Shown piece after piece: positions 17,547-25,516 of a DNA stretch of 64,000 nucleotides (its first letter is position 1; each line of letters opens with the position of its first letter). The translations under genes and the position numbers were made by a program. The DNA is from Pseudomonas sp. UYIF39 (GTDB taxonomy: Bacteria; Pseudomonadota; Gammaproteobacteria; Pseudomonadales; Pseudomonadaceae): contig NZ_JALBYU010000019.1 in the NCBI RefSeq assembly GCF_029963765.1, forward strand, positions 1-64,000, in the 5' to 3' direction. The notes beneath the pieces are model-generated. The model saw only the letters and a program-made list of their open reading frames with translations. It did not search any database and was not told the DNA's origin.

Positions 17547-18548
17547 TCAGTCCTTCATGACCTGGGCCAGCAGCTCGTAGGAGTGCACGCGATCGGCATG
17601 TTCGTACAGGTCGCAGGTAAAAATCAGCTCGTCCGCGTGGGTCTGCTCGATCAGCACTTCCAGTTTGGCGCGGATTTTCTGCGGACTGCCCACCATGGCC
17701 AGGCCAAGGAAATCGCCGACGGCTTCTTTTTCATGAGGCAGCCACAGGCCGTCCATGGTTTTTACCGGAGGACGTTGCACCAGGCTCTGGCCACGCATCA
17801 GGGCGAGAATCCGCTGATAGACCGAGGTCGCCAGATAATCGGCCTGCTCGTCGGTGTCAGCAGCCACCAAGGGCACACCGAGCATTACGTAGGGCTTATC
17901 CAATATTGCTGAAGGCTTGAAGTGGTTGCGATAGACGCGAATGGCCTCATGCATGAAGCGCGGTGCGAAATGTGAGGCGAAGGCGTAGGGCAAACCGCGT
18001 TCACCCGCCAGTTGTGCACTGAACAAGCTTGAGCCCAGCAGCCAGACCGGGACATTAGTGCCGGTGCCAGGCATTGCGATGATCCGTTGGTCCGGAGTAC
18101 GTGGACCGAGGTAACGCATCAGTTCGGTAACATCTTCCGGGAAATCGTCGGCGCTGCCGGAGCGTTCACGACGCAAAGCGCGGGCGGTCATCTGGTCGGA
18201 ACCGGGTGCACGGCCCAGGCCCAGGTCGATCCGGCCCGGGTACAGACTTTCGAGCGTGCCGAACTGCTCGGCGATCACCAGCGGCGCGTGGTTTGGCAGC
18301 ATCACACCACCCGAGCCAACACGAATGGTCGAGGTGCCGCCAGCCAGGTAGCCAAGCAGTACCGAAGTCGCCGAACTCGCAATGCCATCCATGTTGTGGT
18401 GTTCGGCAACCCAGAAACGGTTGTAGCCGAATTTTTCGACGTGCTGCGCCAGGTCCAGGGAGTTGCGCAGCGACTGGGCCGCGCTGCCGTTCTCCCGCAC
18501 GGGCACCAGATCGAGGGTCGAGAACTTGATATCGGACAATCGTTTCAT
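17547..18548 (-). CDS. LLM-class flavin-dependent oxidoreductase (YhbW-like)
   Basis: Luciferase-like monooxygenase family protein of 333 aa (TIM barrel, FMN-dependent). Family marks include LDLVPVRENGSAAQSLRNSL near the start, RFWVAEHHNM, and RIDLGLGRAPGSDQ. The physiological substrate is unknown; it is the type often annotated as an alkanal monooxygenase-like protein. The ATG at 18548 lies 24 bases downstream of a 9-base-arm inverted repeat (18573-18602), which may be an operator. Convergent with DUF1161 copy 1. Confidence 0.88.
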   Translation of the reverse strand: MKRLSDIKFSTLDLVPVRENGSAAQSLRNSLDLAQHVEKFGYNRFWVAEHHNMDGIASSATSVLLGYLAGGTSTIRVGSGGVMLPNHAPLVIAEQFGTLESLYPGRIDLGLGRAPGSDQMTARALRRERSGSADDFPEDVTELMRYLGPRTPDQRIIAMPGTGTNVPVWLLGSSLFSAQLAGERGLPYAFASHFAPRFMHEAIRVYRNHFKPSAILDKPYVMLGVPLVAADTDEQADYLATSVYQRILALMRGQSLVQRPPVKTMDGLWLPHEKEAVGDFLGLAMVGSPQKIRAKLEVLIEQTHADELIFTCDLYEHADRVHSYELLAQVMKD

Positions 18549-18572
18549 AAGCCTGCTTCTCCAATTGAGGGC

Positions 18573-18602
18573 GCAGGTTTTTTCTTACAAACGAAAACCT
18601 GC
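18573..18602. promoter_or_regulatory. Inverted repeat upstream of the LLM gene
   Basis: GCAGGTTTT and AAAACCTGC form perfect 9-base arms around a 12-base spacer, just ahead of the LLM start. This suits a dimeric repressor site; it could also form an RNA hairpin in the leader. Confidence 0.5.
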
Positions 18603-18788
18603 CGAATCTATAAGCGTGATTCATGCAATGAGGGCATATACCCGAGTTTCAATGGCAGAGCCAAAATTCCTACGAAATAAGAGGACCGATCAGATCAGGT
18701 GAACTTTGCACCACGGTCTATCCTCAGAACCCTAGCAACCGAAAACACAAAGGCGCGACGCTTCGCGCCGGATCTTGAGGAGGCAGAC

Positions 18789-19220
18789 ATGGCTATTACA
18801 AAGAAAGCATCAGCTCATTGGGAAGGTGACCTGAAAACCGGCATCGGCTCGATTTCCACGGAAACCGGTGTCCTCAGAGAAGCGCCCTACGGCTTCAAGG
18901 CCCGTTTCGAAGGCGGCAAGGGCACCAATCCGGAAGAGTTGATCGGCGCAGCGCACGCGGGCTGCTTCTCCATGGCGTTTTCGATGATCCTCGGCGATGC
19001 CGGTCTCAAGGCTGACAGCATCGATACCAATGCCGAAGTCACCCTGGACCAGGTGGACGGCGGTTTCGCGATCACGGCAGTGAAATTGATCCTCAAAGCA
19101 AAGATTCCTGGGGCGACTCAGGCTCAATTTGAGGAATTGAGCAATAAAGCCAAAGAAGGCTGCCCGGTTTCCAAAGTGCTGAATGCGAAAATCAGTCTGG
19201 ATGCAACATTGGTCAGCTGA
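18789..19220 (+). CDS. osmC: OsmC-family peroxiredoxin, organic hydroperoxide reductase
   Basis: 143-aa OsmC protein that reduces organic hydroperoxides using two redox cysteines. Both are present at the same positions as in E. coli OsmC: Cys59 in AAHAGCFSMAF and Cys125 in KEGCPVSKVL. The ATG at 18789 follows GAGGAGG by about 8 bases; the frame is open 30 codons further up but that part is not family-like. Probably induced in stationary phase or osmotic stress, as for the family. Terminator at 19244. Confidence 0.94.
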   Translation: MAITKKASAHWEGDLKTGIGSISTETGVLREAPYGFKARFEGGKGTNPEELIGAAHAGCFSMAFSMILGDAGLKADSIDTNAEVTLDQVDGGFAITAVKLILKAKIPGATQAQFEELSNKAKEGCPVSKVLNAKISLDATLVS

Positions 19221-19243
19221 TAGCGGGTTATCGCTATCCCGAT

Positions 19244-19278
19244 AAAAGATTGCAGCCTCAGCAGGCTGCGATCTTTTT
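19244..19278 (+). terminator. Terminator after osmC
   Basis: AAAAGATTGCAGCC/GGCTGCGATCTTTTTT with a 6-base loop and a six-T tail, 23 bases past the stop. Confidence 0.9.
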
Positions 19279-19375
19279 TGCGCTGAAACAAAACCTGGCT
19301 AGCGAGATTGTGGTCGAATAAATGACAGCAGCTAAAACGCATCTTCGTGCGCGCTGCCTCAAAGGAGCTTCAACC

Positions 19376-19609
19376 ATGAAACGTATTGCCTTGGCGGTTA
19401 TCTGTTGCGCGCTGGCCTCATCGGCCCTGGCGGCAGCGAAATCCTGTGAAGAACTCAAGGTCGAAATTGAAGCCAAGATCCAGGCCAATAACGTCTCGTC
19501 CTACACACTGGAAATCGTCACCAACGACGAAGTACACGATCAGAATATGGTCGTTGGCACATGCGACGGCGGCACGAAGAAAATCATCTACCAGAAGAAC
19601 GACCGCTGA
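19376..19609 (+). CDS. DUF1161 exported small protein (copy 2)
   Basis: 77-aa paralogue of the protein at 17258. Signal peptide ends at SALA (residue 19). The mature domain has SCEELKVEIEAKIQANNVSS, then VVGTCDGGTKKIIYQK, keeping both cysteines. AAAGGAG lies 8 bases before the ATG at 19376. The two DUF1161 genes bracket the LLM and osmC genes. Confidence 0.86.
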   Translation: MKRIALAVICCALASSALAAAKSCEELKVEIEAKIQANNVSSYTLEIVTNDEVHDQNMVVGTCDGGTKKIIYQKNDR

Positions 19610-19615
19610 TTCACC

Positions 19616-20038
19616 TCACATGAGGCAATAGGACTCTCGATCTTCAGCGACGATTTCACGCTTGGCGTTGTAAAGCCGGGCGCCGGGAGTAAACGCTATC
19701 GACTGGCCTACCAGCACATAACGTTGGCCGGCTTCGAAATGATCGTAGTTGATGGTCAGGTAGCACAGCCGTTCCGAGGGACCGTCCATCACACCTAAGC
19801 CGCCACCACCGGGCACTTCGAAGTCGAATCGAACGATCAGCTCATGGCTACCGGGAGTGACCTGGAAAAAACGCCCATCGCGCAATCGCTGCTTGTCCAG
19901 TCGTTCAGCCATCAACAATTTGTCATTGGGGAATGGCGTAGAAAATTCGACCCACGCCATCTGCGGATTGACCGCCGGCAACGGGCTCTGGCAGCCAGCA
20001 ACAACGCTTGCAGCCAGCAACAACATCAACCTGCGCAT
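19616..20038 (-). CDS. Predicted lipoprotein (paralogue pair, member 2)
   Basis: 140-aa predicted lipoprotein with lipobox VVAGC (Cys16). The mature part is beta-rich, with the blocks GRFFQVTPGSHELIVRFDFE and HFEAGQRYVLVGQSIAFTPG, and ends YCLM. It resembles its neighbour at 20079 over the whole length (RYFQVQPGRHELTVRYQF; FNAGERYQLKAGNIGFRPWA), so the two arose by tandem duplication. I do not recognise the function; the fold may be a small PEGA-like or carbohydrate-like beta sandwich. It is the second gene of a two-gene minus-strand unit. Confidence 0.75.
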   Translation of the reverse strand: MRRLMLLLAASVVAGCQSPLPAVNPQMAWVEFSTPFPNDKLLMAERLDKQRLRDGRFFQVTPGSHELIVRFDFEVPGGGGLGVMDGPSERLCYLTINYDHFEAGQRYVLVGQSIAFTPGARLYNAKREIVAEDRESYCLM

Positions 20039-20078
20039 GATGAATGTCCCGAGGATTGGTCATTCAGCATAACGCCGA

Positions 20079-20501
20079 TCAGGTGCGTTGGCAGCCTGCA
20101 GGTGTACCCTGGCCAATGACTTTACGCTGTTGATCGTAGAGTTTTGCCCACGGCCGAAAGCCGATATTTCCTGCTTTCAACTGATACCGCTCGCCAGCGT
20201 TGAAGTCGTTGAATTTCACGTTTAGGTGGCAGTCACGCCATAGTGGCTCGGCGTCTGGGCCGATGTTGGTTGGTGCGACCGGGAATTGGTAACGAACGGT
20301 GAGCTCATGTCTACCAGGCTGAACCTGGAAATAGCGCTTGTCGGTGGCGGCCTTGTCATCGACTTCCAGCGCTTGCAGCGCGGTGTCTTCTTGCTGTGAT
20401 TCCAGGTCGATCCACGCTTGAGCCGGGTCGTGGCGGGGTAATCCGAATCCAGCACAACCTGCCAGCATCAGCAGGCTTCCTGTCAGCATCAACGTGCGCA
20501 T
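20079..20501 (-). CDS. Predicted lipoprotein (paralogue pair, member 1)
   Basis: 140-aa predicted lipoprotein, lipobox MLAGC (Cys16), paralogue of 19616-20038 with the same length and same order of conserved blocks. Conserved cysteines near the C-terminus (WRDCHL, PAGCQRT) may pair, as in the neighbour (ERLCYL, SYCLM). It is divergent from the lipoprotein aminopeptidase at 20561 with only 59 bases between them, so they may share control. Function unknown. Confidence 0.75.
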   Translation of the reverse strand: MRTLMLTGSLLMLAGCAGFGLPRHDPAQAWIDLESQQEDTALQALEVDDKAATDKRYFQVQPGRHELTVRYQFPVAPTNIGPDAEPLWRDCHLNVKFNDFNAGERYQLKAGNIGFRPWAKLYDQQRKVIGQGTPAGCQRT

Positions 20502-20560
20502 AGCGGAGCTCCAGTCAGGCGGGATAGTCTTGCGGGCAGACTCTCCAGGGATGATTCATT

Positions 20561-21637
20561 TTGATCAGGCCGCTTCCAAGCCTTGGGTTACTTGATCGCG
20601 TTTTACGCATTTTGTTTCCGGGCGTGTTGTTTTTGTTGCTCAACGGCTGCGCCAGCATCAGCTATTACGGCCAATTGGCCAGTGGTCAGCTGCAATTGCT
20701 GCAGGCGCGAGAGCCGATTTCCTCCGTCATTGCCGATCCCGGTCGCGATCAACGATTGCGTGCGCACCTGACTCAATCGCAAAAGGCCCGCACGTTCGCC
20801 AGCCAACAACTCCAGCTGCCAGATAACCAGAGTTACCGTTTGTACGCCGACATTGGCCGGCCGTTTGTAGTCTGGAATGTGTTTGCCACGCCGGAATTTT
20901 CCCTGACACCACAGAACCATTGCTTCCCGATCGCCGGTTGCGTCGCCTATCGCGGTTATTACAGTCAGAGCGCGGCCCGCGGTGAAGCTGCTTTGCAACG
21001 ATTGCAAGGTATGGACGTGTCGATCGGCGGCGTCGAGGCATATTCGACGCTCGGCTGGTTCAGCGACCCGATTATCAGCTCGATGATGGCCTGGGGTGAC
21101 GAACGATTGGCCACGCTGATCTTCCATGAACTGGCGCATCAACGTTTTTATGTGAAGGACGACACCGAGTTCAATGAGTCTTTCGCCACCTTCGTCGAAC
21201 AGGAAGGTACCCGCCAATGGCGTGCATTTCGCGGCCTGCCGCCAGACAGCGGCGCGCAGGTGCAGCAACGGGACCAGTTCATTCAATTGGTTCTGGATAC
21301 CCGCACGCGACTCGAACGGCTGTACACCCTGCCCCTGCCCTCCGACCAGATGCGCCAGCGCAAAGCCGACGAGTTCGAACGATTGCGGGGTGAATACCGG
21401 CAACTGCGCGACAGCCAATGGGCCGGGGACAAACGCTATGACGCGTGGATCAATGCGCCAATGAACAATGCCCGGCTGTTGCCATTTGGGCTGTACGACC
21501 AATGGGTGCCGGCGTTTGCGGCGTTGTTCAAGCAGGTGGCTGGGGATTGGGTGAAATTTTATGCGGCAGTCGAGCAGCTCGGTGCGTTGTCGGTGGGTGA
21601 GCGCAAGGCGGCGTTGAAGGCTTTGGCGGGATCATAA
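20561..21637 (+). CDS. Lipoprotein aminopeptidase (PF10023-type zinc peptidase)
   Basis: 358-aa predicted lipoprotein with lipobox LLNGC (Cys30) and a zinc-peptidase site IFHELAHQ (His189, Glu190, His193) followed by TEFNESFATFVEQEG, whose Glu206 is the likely third ligand. This matches the bacterial family annotated as putative aminopeptidase. The start is TTG at 20561 with AGGG about 10 bases upstream; the nearby ATG at 20551 is in another frame. A strongly basic stretch precedes the hydrophobic signal. Divergent from the two lipoprotein genes. Confidence 0.82.
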   Translation: MIRPLPSLGLLDRVLRILFPGVLFLLLNGCASISYYGQLASGQLQLLQAREPISSVIADPGRDQRLRAHLTQSQKARTFASQQLQLPDNQSYRLYADIGRPFVVWNVFATPEFSLTPQNHCFPIAGCVAYRGYYSQSAARGEAALQRLQGMDVSIGGVEAYSTLGWFSDPIISSMMAWGDERLATLIFHELAHQRFYVKDDTEFNESFATFVEQEGTRQWRAFRGLPPDSGAQVQQRDQFIQLVLDTRTRLERLYTLPLPSDQMRQRKADEFERLRGEYRQLRDSQWAGDKRYDAWINAPMNNARLLPFGLYDQWVPAFAALFKQVAGDWVKFYAAVEQLGALSVGERKAALKALAGS

Positions 21638-21673
21638 AATTTCAGTGCCTGAACGGGCCTCATCGTCGGAACG

Positions 21674-21752
21674 CCGCCCGGAGCAAGCTCGCTCCCACAG
21701 TGGACCAGTGTTTACAAATCTAATGTGGGAGCGAGCTTGCTCGCGATGGCGG
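21674..21752. repeat. REP doublet (REPIN)
   Basis: Two REP sequences in opposite orientation, about 21674-21698 and 21725-21752, separated by about 26 bases. The second contains GTGGGAGCGAGCTTGCTCG. Such pairs are mobile, non-autonomous repeats common in P. fluorescens-group genomes and depend on a RAYT transposase encoded elsewhere. It sits between convergent genes. Confidence 0.9.
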
Positions 21753-21757
21753 TTCAA

Positions 21758-22408
21758 TTAGCGCTGCAAAAACGCCTGATGCATATCTTCCAGCGTCTCG
21801 AAGTGATAAACGGGCGCTTCAGCGCTCAATTCTTCCCGACTGCCAAACCCGTACCCCACCGCCGCCGCATCCAGACCGTTGCTGCGCGCACCGATCAAGT
21901 CGTGTTTACGGTCGCCGATCATCAGGGTGTTGGCCGGGTCCAGGCCTTCTTCAGCCATCAAGTGGGCAATCAGCTCGACTTTGTTGGTCCGGGTTCCATC
22001 CAGTTCGCTGCCATAGATCACTTTGAAGTGTTTGGCGAAGTCGAAGTGCCGGGCAATTTCCCGGGCAAAAACCCACGGTTTTGACGTCGCGATGTACAGC
22101 TGTCGCCCTTGCCCCCCGAGGGTTTCCAACAATGGTGTGACGCCGTCGAATACGCGGTTCTCGTACAGACCGGTGACCTTGAAGCGTTCGCGATAGAAGT
22201 TCACCGCTTCCCAGGCCTTGGGCTCGTCGAAGTCGTAGAACTGCATGAACGCCTGCAACAGTGGCGGGCCAATGAAGTGTTCAAGTTTGCTCAGGTCAGG
22301 TTCATCGATGCCCAGTTTGCTCAAGGCGAACTGGATCGAACGGGTGATGCCCTCGCGTGGATCGGTCAAGGTGCCATCGAGGTCGAATAATACGGTTTGG
22401 TAATGCAT
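21758..22408 (-). CDS. HAD-family hydrolase, phosphoglycolate-phosphatase-like
   Basis: 216-aa HAD hydrolase. Motif I is VLFDLDGTLTDP (nucleophile Asp9, acid Asp11), motif II is IATSKP, motif III is the Lys of TNKVEL and motif IV is MIGDRKHD. The helical cap between motifs I and II is of the Gph/PgmB subclass. Substrate cannot be read from sequence; phosphoglycolate or a related small phosphomonoester is likely. AGGA lies about 10 bases before the ATG. It is followed downstream by the REP doublet and lies 26 bases after the carbonic anhydrase-like gene on the same strand. Confidence 0.88.
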   Translation of the reverse strand: MHYQTVLFDLDGTLTDPREGITRSIQFALSKLGIDEPDLSKLEHFIGPPLLQAFMQFYDFDEPKAWEAVNFYRERFKVTGLYENRVFDGVTPLLETLGGQGRQLYIATSKPWVFAREIARHFDFAKHFKVIYGSELDGTRTNKVELIAHLMAEEGLDPANTLMIGDRKHDLIGARSNGLDAAAVGYGFGSREELSAEAPVYHFETLEDMHQAFLQR

Positions 22409-22434
22409 GTTGAATCCTGAATAAGGGCGCAGGG

Positions 22435-22980
22435 TCAGAGCTGGTCGTAGCCTTCGGCCAGATGCAAATTCTTGAGCTTCACGTAGTTCGCCGCGCTGTA
22501 GGTGAAAAATGCTTTTTCCTTCTCAGTCAGCGGCCGGACCTGTTTCACCGGGCTACCGACATAAAGAAAACCGCTTTCCAGGCGTTTGCCCGGGGGCACC
22601 AGGCTGCCAGCACCGATAATCACGTCGTCCTCGACCACCGCACCGTCCATCACGATGCTGCCCATGCCGATCAGAATCCGATTGCCCACGGTGCAGCCGT
22701 GGAGCATGACTTTATGCGCGATGGTCACATCGTCGCCAATCAGCAACGGAAAGCCATCGGGATTGAACGGCCCGGCGTGGGTGATGTGCAGCACACAGCC
22801 ATCCTGCACGCTGGTGCGCGCGCCGATACGGATGCGGTGCATGTCGCCACGAATCACCGTCAGCGGCCAGACGGAGCTGTCTTCGCCGATTTCAACGTCG
22901 CCGATCACCACCGCCGAACCGTCGACAAAGGCGCCTTTGCCCAGTAGCGGCGTGTGGTTCTGATACTTGCGAAGGGTCAC
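22435..22980 (-). CDS. Gamma-class carbonic anhydrase-like protein
   Basis: 181-aa left-handed beta-helix protein of the gamma carbonic anhydrase/YrdA group. Hexapeptide repeats run through most of it, with conserved ligand-type histidines in VLHITHAGPF and IAHKVMLHGCTVG and the conserved RGDMHRI. The chosen start is GTG at 22980 (VTLRKYQNHTPLLGKGAF); the frame is open 29 codons further, but that would overlap the prlC promoter and is not family-like. Zinc-dependent activity is plausible but not certain. Divergent from prlC, 89 bases apart. Confidence 0.87.
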   Translation of the reverse strand: MTLRKYQNHTPLLGKGAFVDGSAVVIGDVEIGEDSSVWPLTVIRGDMHRIRIGARTSVQDGCVLHITHAGPFNPDGFPLLIGDDVTIAHKVMLHGCTVGNRILIGMGSIVMDGAVVEDDVIIGAGSLVPPGKRLESGFLYVGSPVKQVRPLTEKEKAFFTYSAANYVKLKNLHLAEGYDQL

Positions 22981-23069
22981 GATAGGCTCTCTCTCTTTTG
23001 CTGATAGCTGCGGTGAGCGTCGATTGTAATTAAGATGGCGCAATGTTTCTTCCAGCCAAGGTGCCAACC

Positions 23070-25121
23070 GTGAGCGTGAACAACCCTCTTTTGCAGTCCT
23101 ACGACCTGCCGCCGTTCTCGGCGATCCGTGCCGAACACGTGCAACCGGCCATTGACCAGATCCTGGCTGACAACCGCGCCGCCATTATCGAGATCCTCAA
23201 AACCCAGAGCAAACAACCAACCTGGGCCGGCCTGGTGCTGGCGATGGACGAGCTCAATGATCGACTGGGCGCGGCCTGGAGCCCGGTCAGCCACCTGAAT
23301 GCCGTGTGCAATAGCGCCGAATTGCGCGAAGCCTACGAGTCCTGCCTGCCGGCCTTGAGCGCCTACTCCACCGAATTGGGCCAGAACCGCGAGTTGTTCG
23401 AGGCGTTCGAAGCGCTGGCTAACAGTCCCGAAGCTGTCGGTTTCGAGGTGGCGCAGAAAACTATCCTGGAACACTCCCTGCGTGACTTCCGTTTGTCGGG
23501 TATCGACTTGCCTGCGCCTGAACAAAAGCGTTACGCCGAAGTGCAGAGCAAATTGTCGGAGCTGGGCAGCCGCTTCTCCAACCAACTGCTCGATGCCACT
23601 CAGGCCTGGACCAAGCACGTCACCGATGAAGCCACCCTCGCCGGCCTGACCGATTCGGCCAAGGCGCAAATGGCCGCGGCGGCACAGGCCAAAGGTCTGG
23701 AAGGCTTCCTGATCACCCTCGAATTCCCGAGCTACTACGCGGTGATGACCTACGCCCACGACCGCGCCCTGCGCGAAGAAGTCTACGCCGCCTACTGCAC
23801 CCGTGCGTCGGACCAAGGCCCGAATGCCGGTCAGAACGATAACAGCCCGGTCATGGAAGAAATCCTCGACCTGCGTCAGGAGCTTGCAAAACTTTTGGGC
23901 TTCACCAGCTTCTCGGAGCTGAGCCTGGCCACCAAAATGGCCGAATCCAGCGATCAGGTGCTGAGTTTCCTGCGCGATTTGGCCAAACGCAGCAAGCCGT
24001 TCGCCGCCCAGGATCTGGAACAGCTCAAGGCGTACGCCGCCGAACAAGGCTGCCCGGACCTGCAAAGCTGGGACAGCGGTTTCTACGGTGAAAAGCTTCG
24101 CGAACAGCGCTACAGCGTCGCCCAGGAAGCCCTTCGCGCTTACTTCCCGATCGACAAAGTGCTGGGCGGTCTGTTCGCTATCGTTCAGCGTCTGTACGGC
24201 ATCGAAATCGCCGAACTGAAAGGCTTCGACACCTGGCACCCGGATGTTCGCCTGTTCGAAATCAAGGAAAACGGCCAGCACATCGGCCGCTTCTTCTTCG
24301 ACCTCTACGCCCGCGCCAACAAACGCGGCGGTGCCTGGATGGACGGCGCCCGTGACCGTCGCCGCACGATCAGCGGCGTATTGCAGAGCCCGGTGGCGAA
24401 CCTGGTGTGCAACTTCACCCCGGCCGACAGCGGCAAGCCAGCCCTGCTGACCCACGATGAAGTGACCACCCTGTTCCACGAATTCGGTCACGGCCTGCAT
24501 CACCTGTTGACCCGCGTTGAACACGCCGGCGTATCCGGCATCAATGGCGTGGCCTGGGATGCGGTCGAGCTGCCAAGCCAGTTCATGGAGAACTGGTGCT
24601 GGGAGCCGGAAGGTCTGGCGCTGATCTCCGGTCACTACGAAACCGGCGAACCGCTGCCTCAGGACCTGCTGGAGAAAATGCTCGCGGCGAAGAACTTCCA
24701 GTCCGGCCTGATGATGGTCCGCCAACTGGAGTTCTCGCTGTTCGACTTCGACCTGCACGCCACCCACGGTGACGGCCGTAGCGTGGCGCAGGTACTTGAA
24801 GGTGTGCGCGACGAGGTCTCGGTGATGCGTCCTCCGGCCTACAACCGTTTCCCGAATAGCTTTGCGCACATCTTCGCCGGCGGTTATGCGGCGGGCTACT
24901 ACAGCTACAAATGGGCTGAAGTGCTGTCGGCCGATGCCTTCTCGAAATTCGAAGAAGACGGCGTGCTCAACGCCGAGACCGGTCGTGCGTTCCGCGAAGC
25001 GATCCTGGCTCGCGGTGGCTCCCAGGAACCGATGGTGCTGTTCGTCGACTTCCGCGGACGTCCGCCGTCGATTGACGCACTCTTGCGCCACAGCGGCCTG
25101 AGTGAGGTCGCGGCAGCATGA
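23070..25121 (+). CDS. prlC: Oligopeptidase A (M3 metallopeptidase)
   Basis: 683-aa cytoplasmic zinc peptidase that degrades short peptides and signal peptides. Zinc site is HEFGH at 470-474 with the third ligand in the AVELPSQ helix about 25 residues on. The substrate loop NSFAHIFAGGYAAGYYSYKW, with His600, is intact. GTG at 23070 is taken as start (VSVNNPLLQSYDLPPF, the family N-terminus), with AAGG 8 bases upstream; ATG at 23043 would add 9 residues. It overlaps yheV by 4 bases (ATGA). A diverged second copy follows at 25517. Confidence 0.95.
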   Translation: MSVNNPLLQSYDLPPFSAIRAEHVQPAIDQILADNRAAIIEILKTQSKQPTWAGLVLAMDELNDRLGAAWSPVSHLNAVCNSAELREAYESCLPALSAYSTELGQNRELFEAFEALANSPEAVGFEVAQKTILEHSLRDFRLSGIDLPAPEQKRYAEVQSKLSELGSRFSNQLLDATQAWTKHVTDEATLAGLTDSAKAQMAAAAQAKGLEGFLITLEFPSYYAVMTYAHDRALREEVYAAYCTRASDQGPNAGQNDNSPVMEEILDLRQELAKLLGFTSFSELSLATKMAESSDQVLSFLRDLAKRSKPFAAQDLEQLKAYAAEQGCPDLQSWDSGFYGEKLREQRYSVAQEALRAYFPIDKVLGGLFAIVQRLYGIEIAELKGFDTWHPDVRLFEIKENGQHIGRFFFDLYARANKRGGAWMDGARDRRRTISGVLQSPVANLVCNFTPADSGKPALLTHDEVTTLFHEFGHGLHHLLTRVEHAGVSGINGVAWDAVELPSQFMENWCWEPEGLALISGHYETGEPLPQDLLEKMLAAKNFQSGLMMVRQLEFSLFDFDLHATHGDGRSVAQVLEGVRDEVSVMRPPAYNRFPNSFAHIFAGGYAAGYYSYKWAEVLSADAFSKFEEDGVLNAETGRAFREAILARGGSQEPMVLFVDFRGRPPSIDALLRHSGLSEVAAA

Positions 25122-25405
25122 GTGAGGGTCCTGTGATCACGAAAAAGCGCTTTATCGCCGGGGCAGTCTGCCCGGCCTGCAGCGAGCCGGACAAGTTGAT
25201 GATGTGGAACGAAGACGAAGTCCCGCATCGTGAGTGCGTGGCCTGCGGTTACTCGGACACGCTGAATGAACAAGGGCTGTCCGTGCCCAAGGAATTGGGC
25301 ACGCGGGTCAATACCTCGGCGCTGAAGGTGCCGGACGCCAAGGTTCAGGCCGTGCAGTTCTTCCCGAACCCGAAGCTGAAGAAAAAGCCTGACGAGCAAC
25401 CCTGA
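25118..25405 (+). CDS. yheV: YheV-like zinc-ribbon protein
   Basis: 95-aa protein of the YheV (DUF2387) family with a compact zinc ribbon: CPAC at about 18-21 and CVAC at about 40-43. The remainder is basic and probably extended (NPKLKKKPDEQP). The start overlaps the prlC stop (ATGA), so they are co-translated, the usual pairing in gammaproteobacteria. Exact role unknown. Confidence 0.9.
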   Translation: MSEGPVITKKRFIAGAVCPACSEPDKLMMWNEDEVPHRECVACGYSDTLNEQGLSVPKELGTRVNTSALKVPDAKVQAVQFFPNPKLKKKPDEQP

Positions 25406-25412
25406 GTCACTG

Positions 25413-25458
25413 CCACCTCCACACCTGACGGTGTGGAGGTGGTAACTATCTACCACCT
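25413..25458 (+). terminator. Two mutually exclusive hairpins after yheV
   Basis: Hairpin 1 is a perfect 13-base stem (25413-25425 with 25430-25442) closed by TGAC. Hairpin 2 is AGGTGGTA (25437-25444) with TACCACCT (25451-25458), followed by only TTCCCC. They share 25437-25442, so only one can form fully at a time. Likely terminator or attenuator ahead of the second M3 gene. Confidence 0.6.
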
Positions 25459-25516
25459 TTCCCCTGCGCTTCCTTTATAGGCTGACCGAATTCAGCCTCT
25501 ACTCAAGGAAGCCGTC

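Noticed and set aside
22977..25091. 704-codon open frame on the minus strand across prlC
   Set aside because: It is the antisense shadow of a high-G+C coding gene. The prlC frame has the M3 motifs, and the shadow protein has no recognisable domain.
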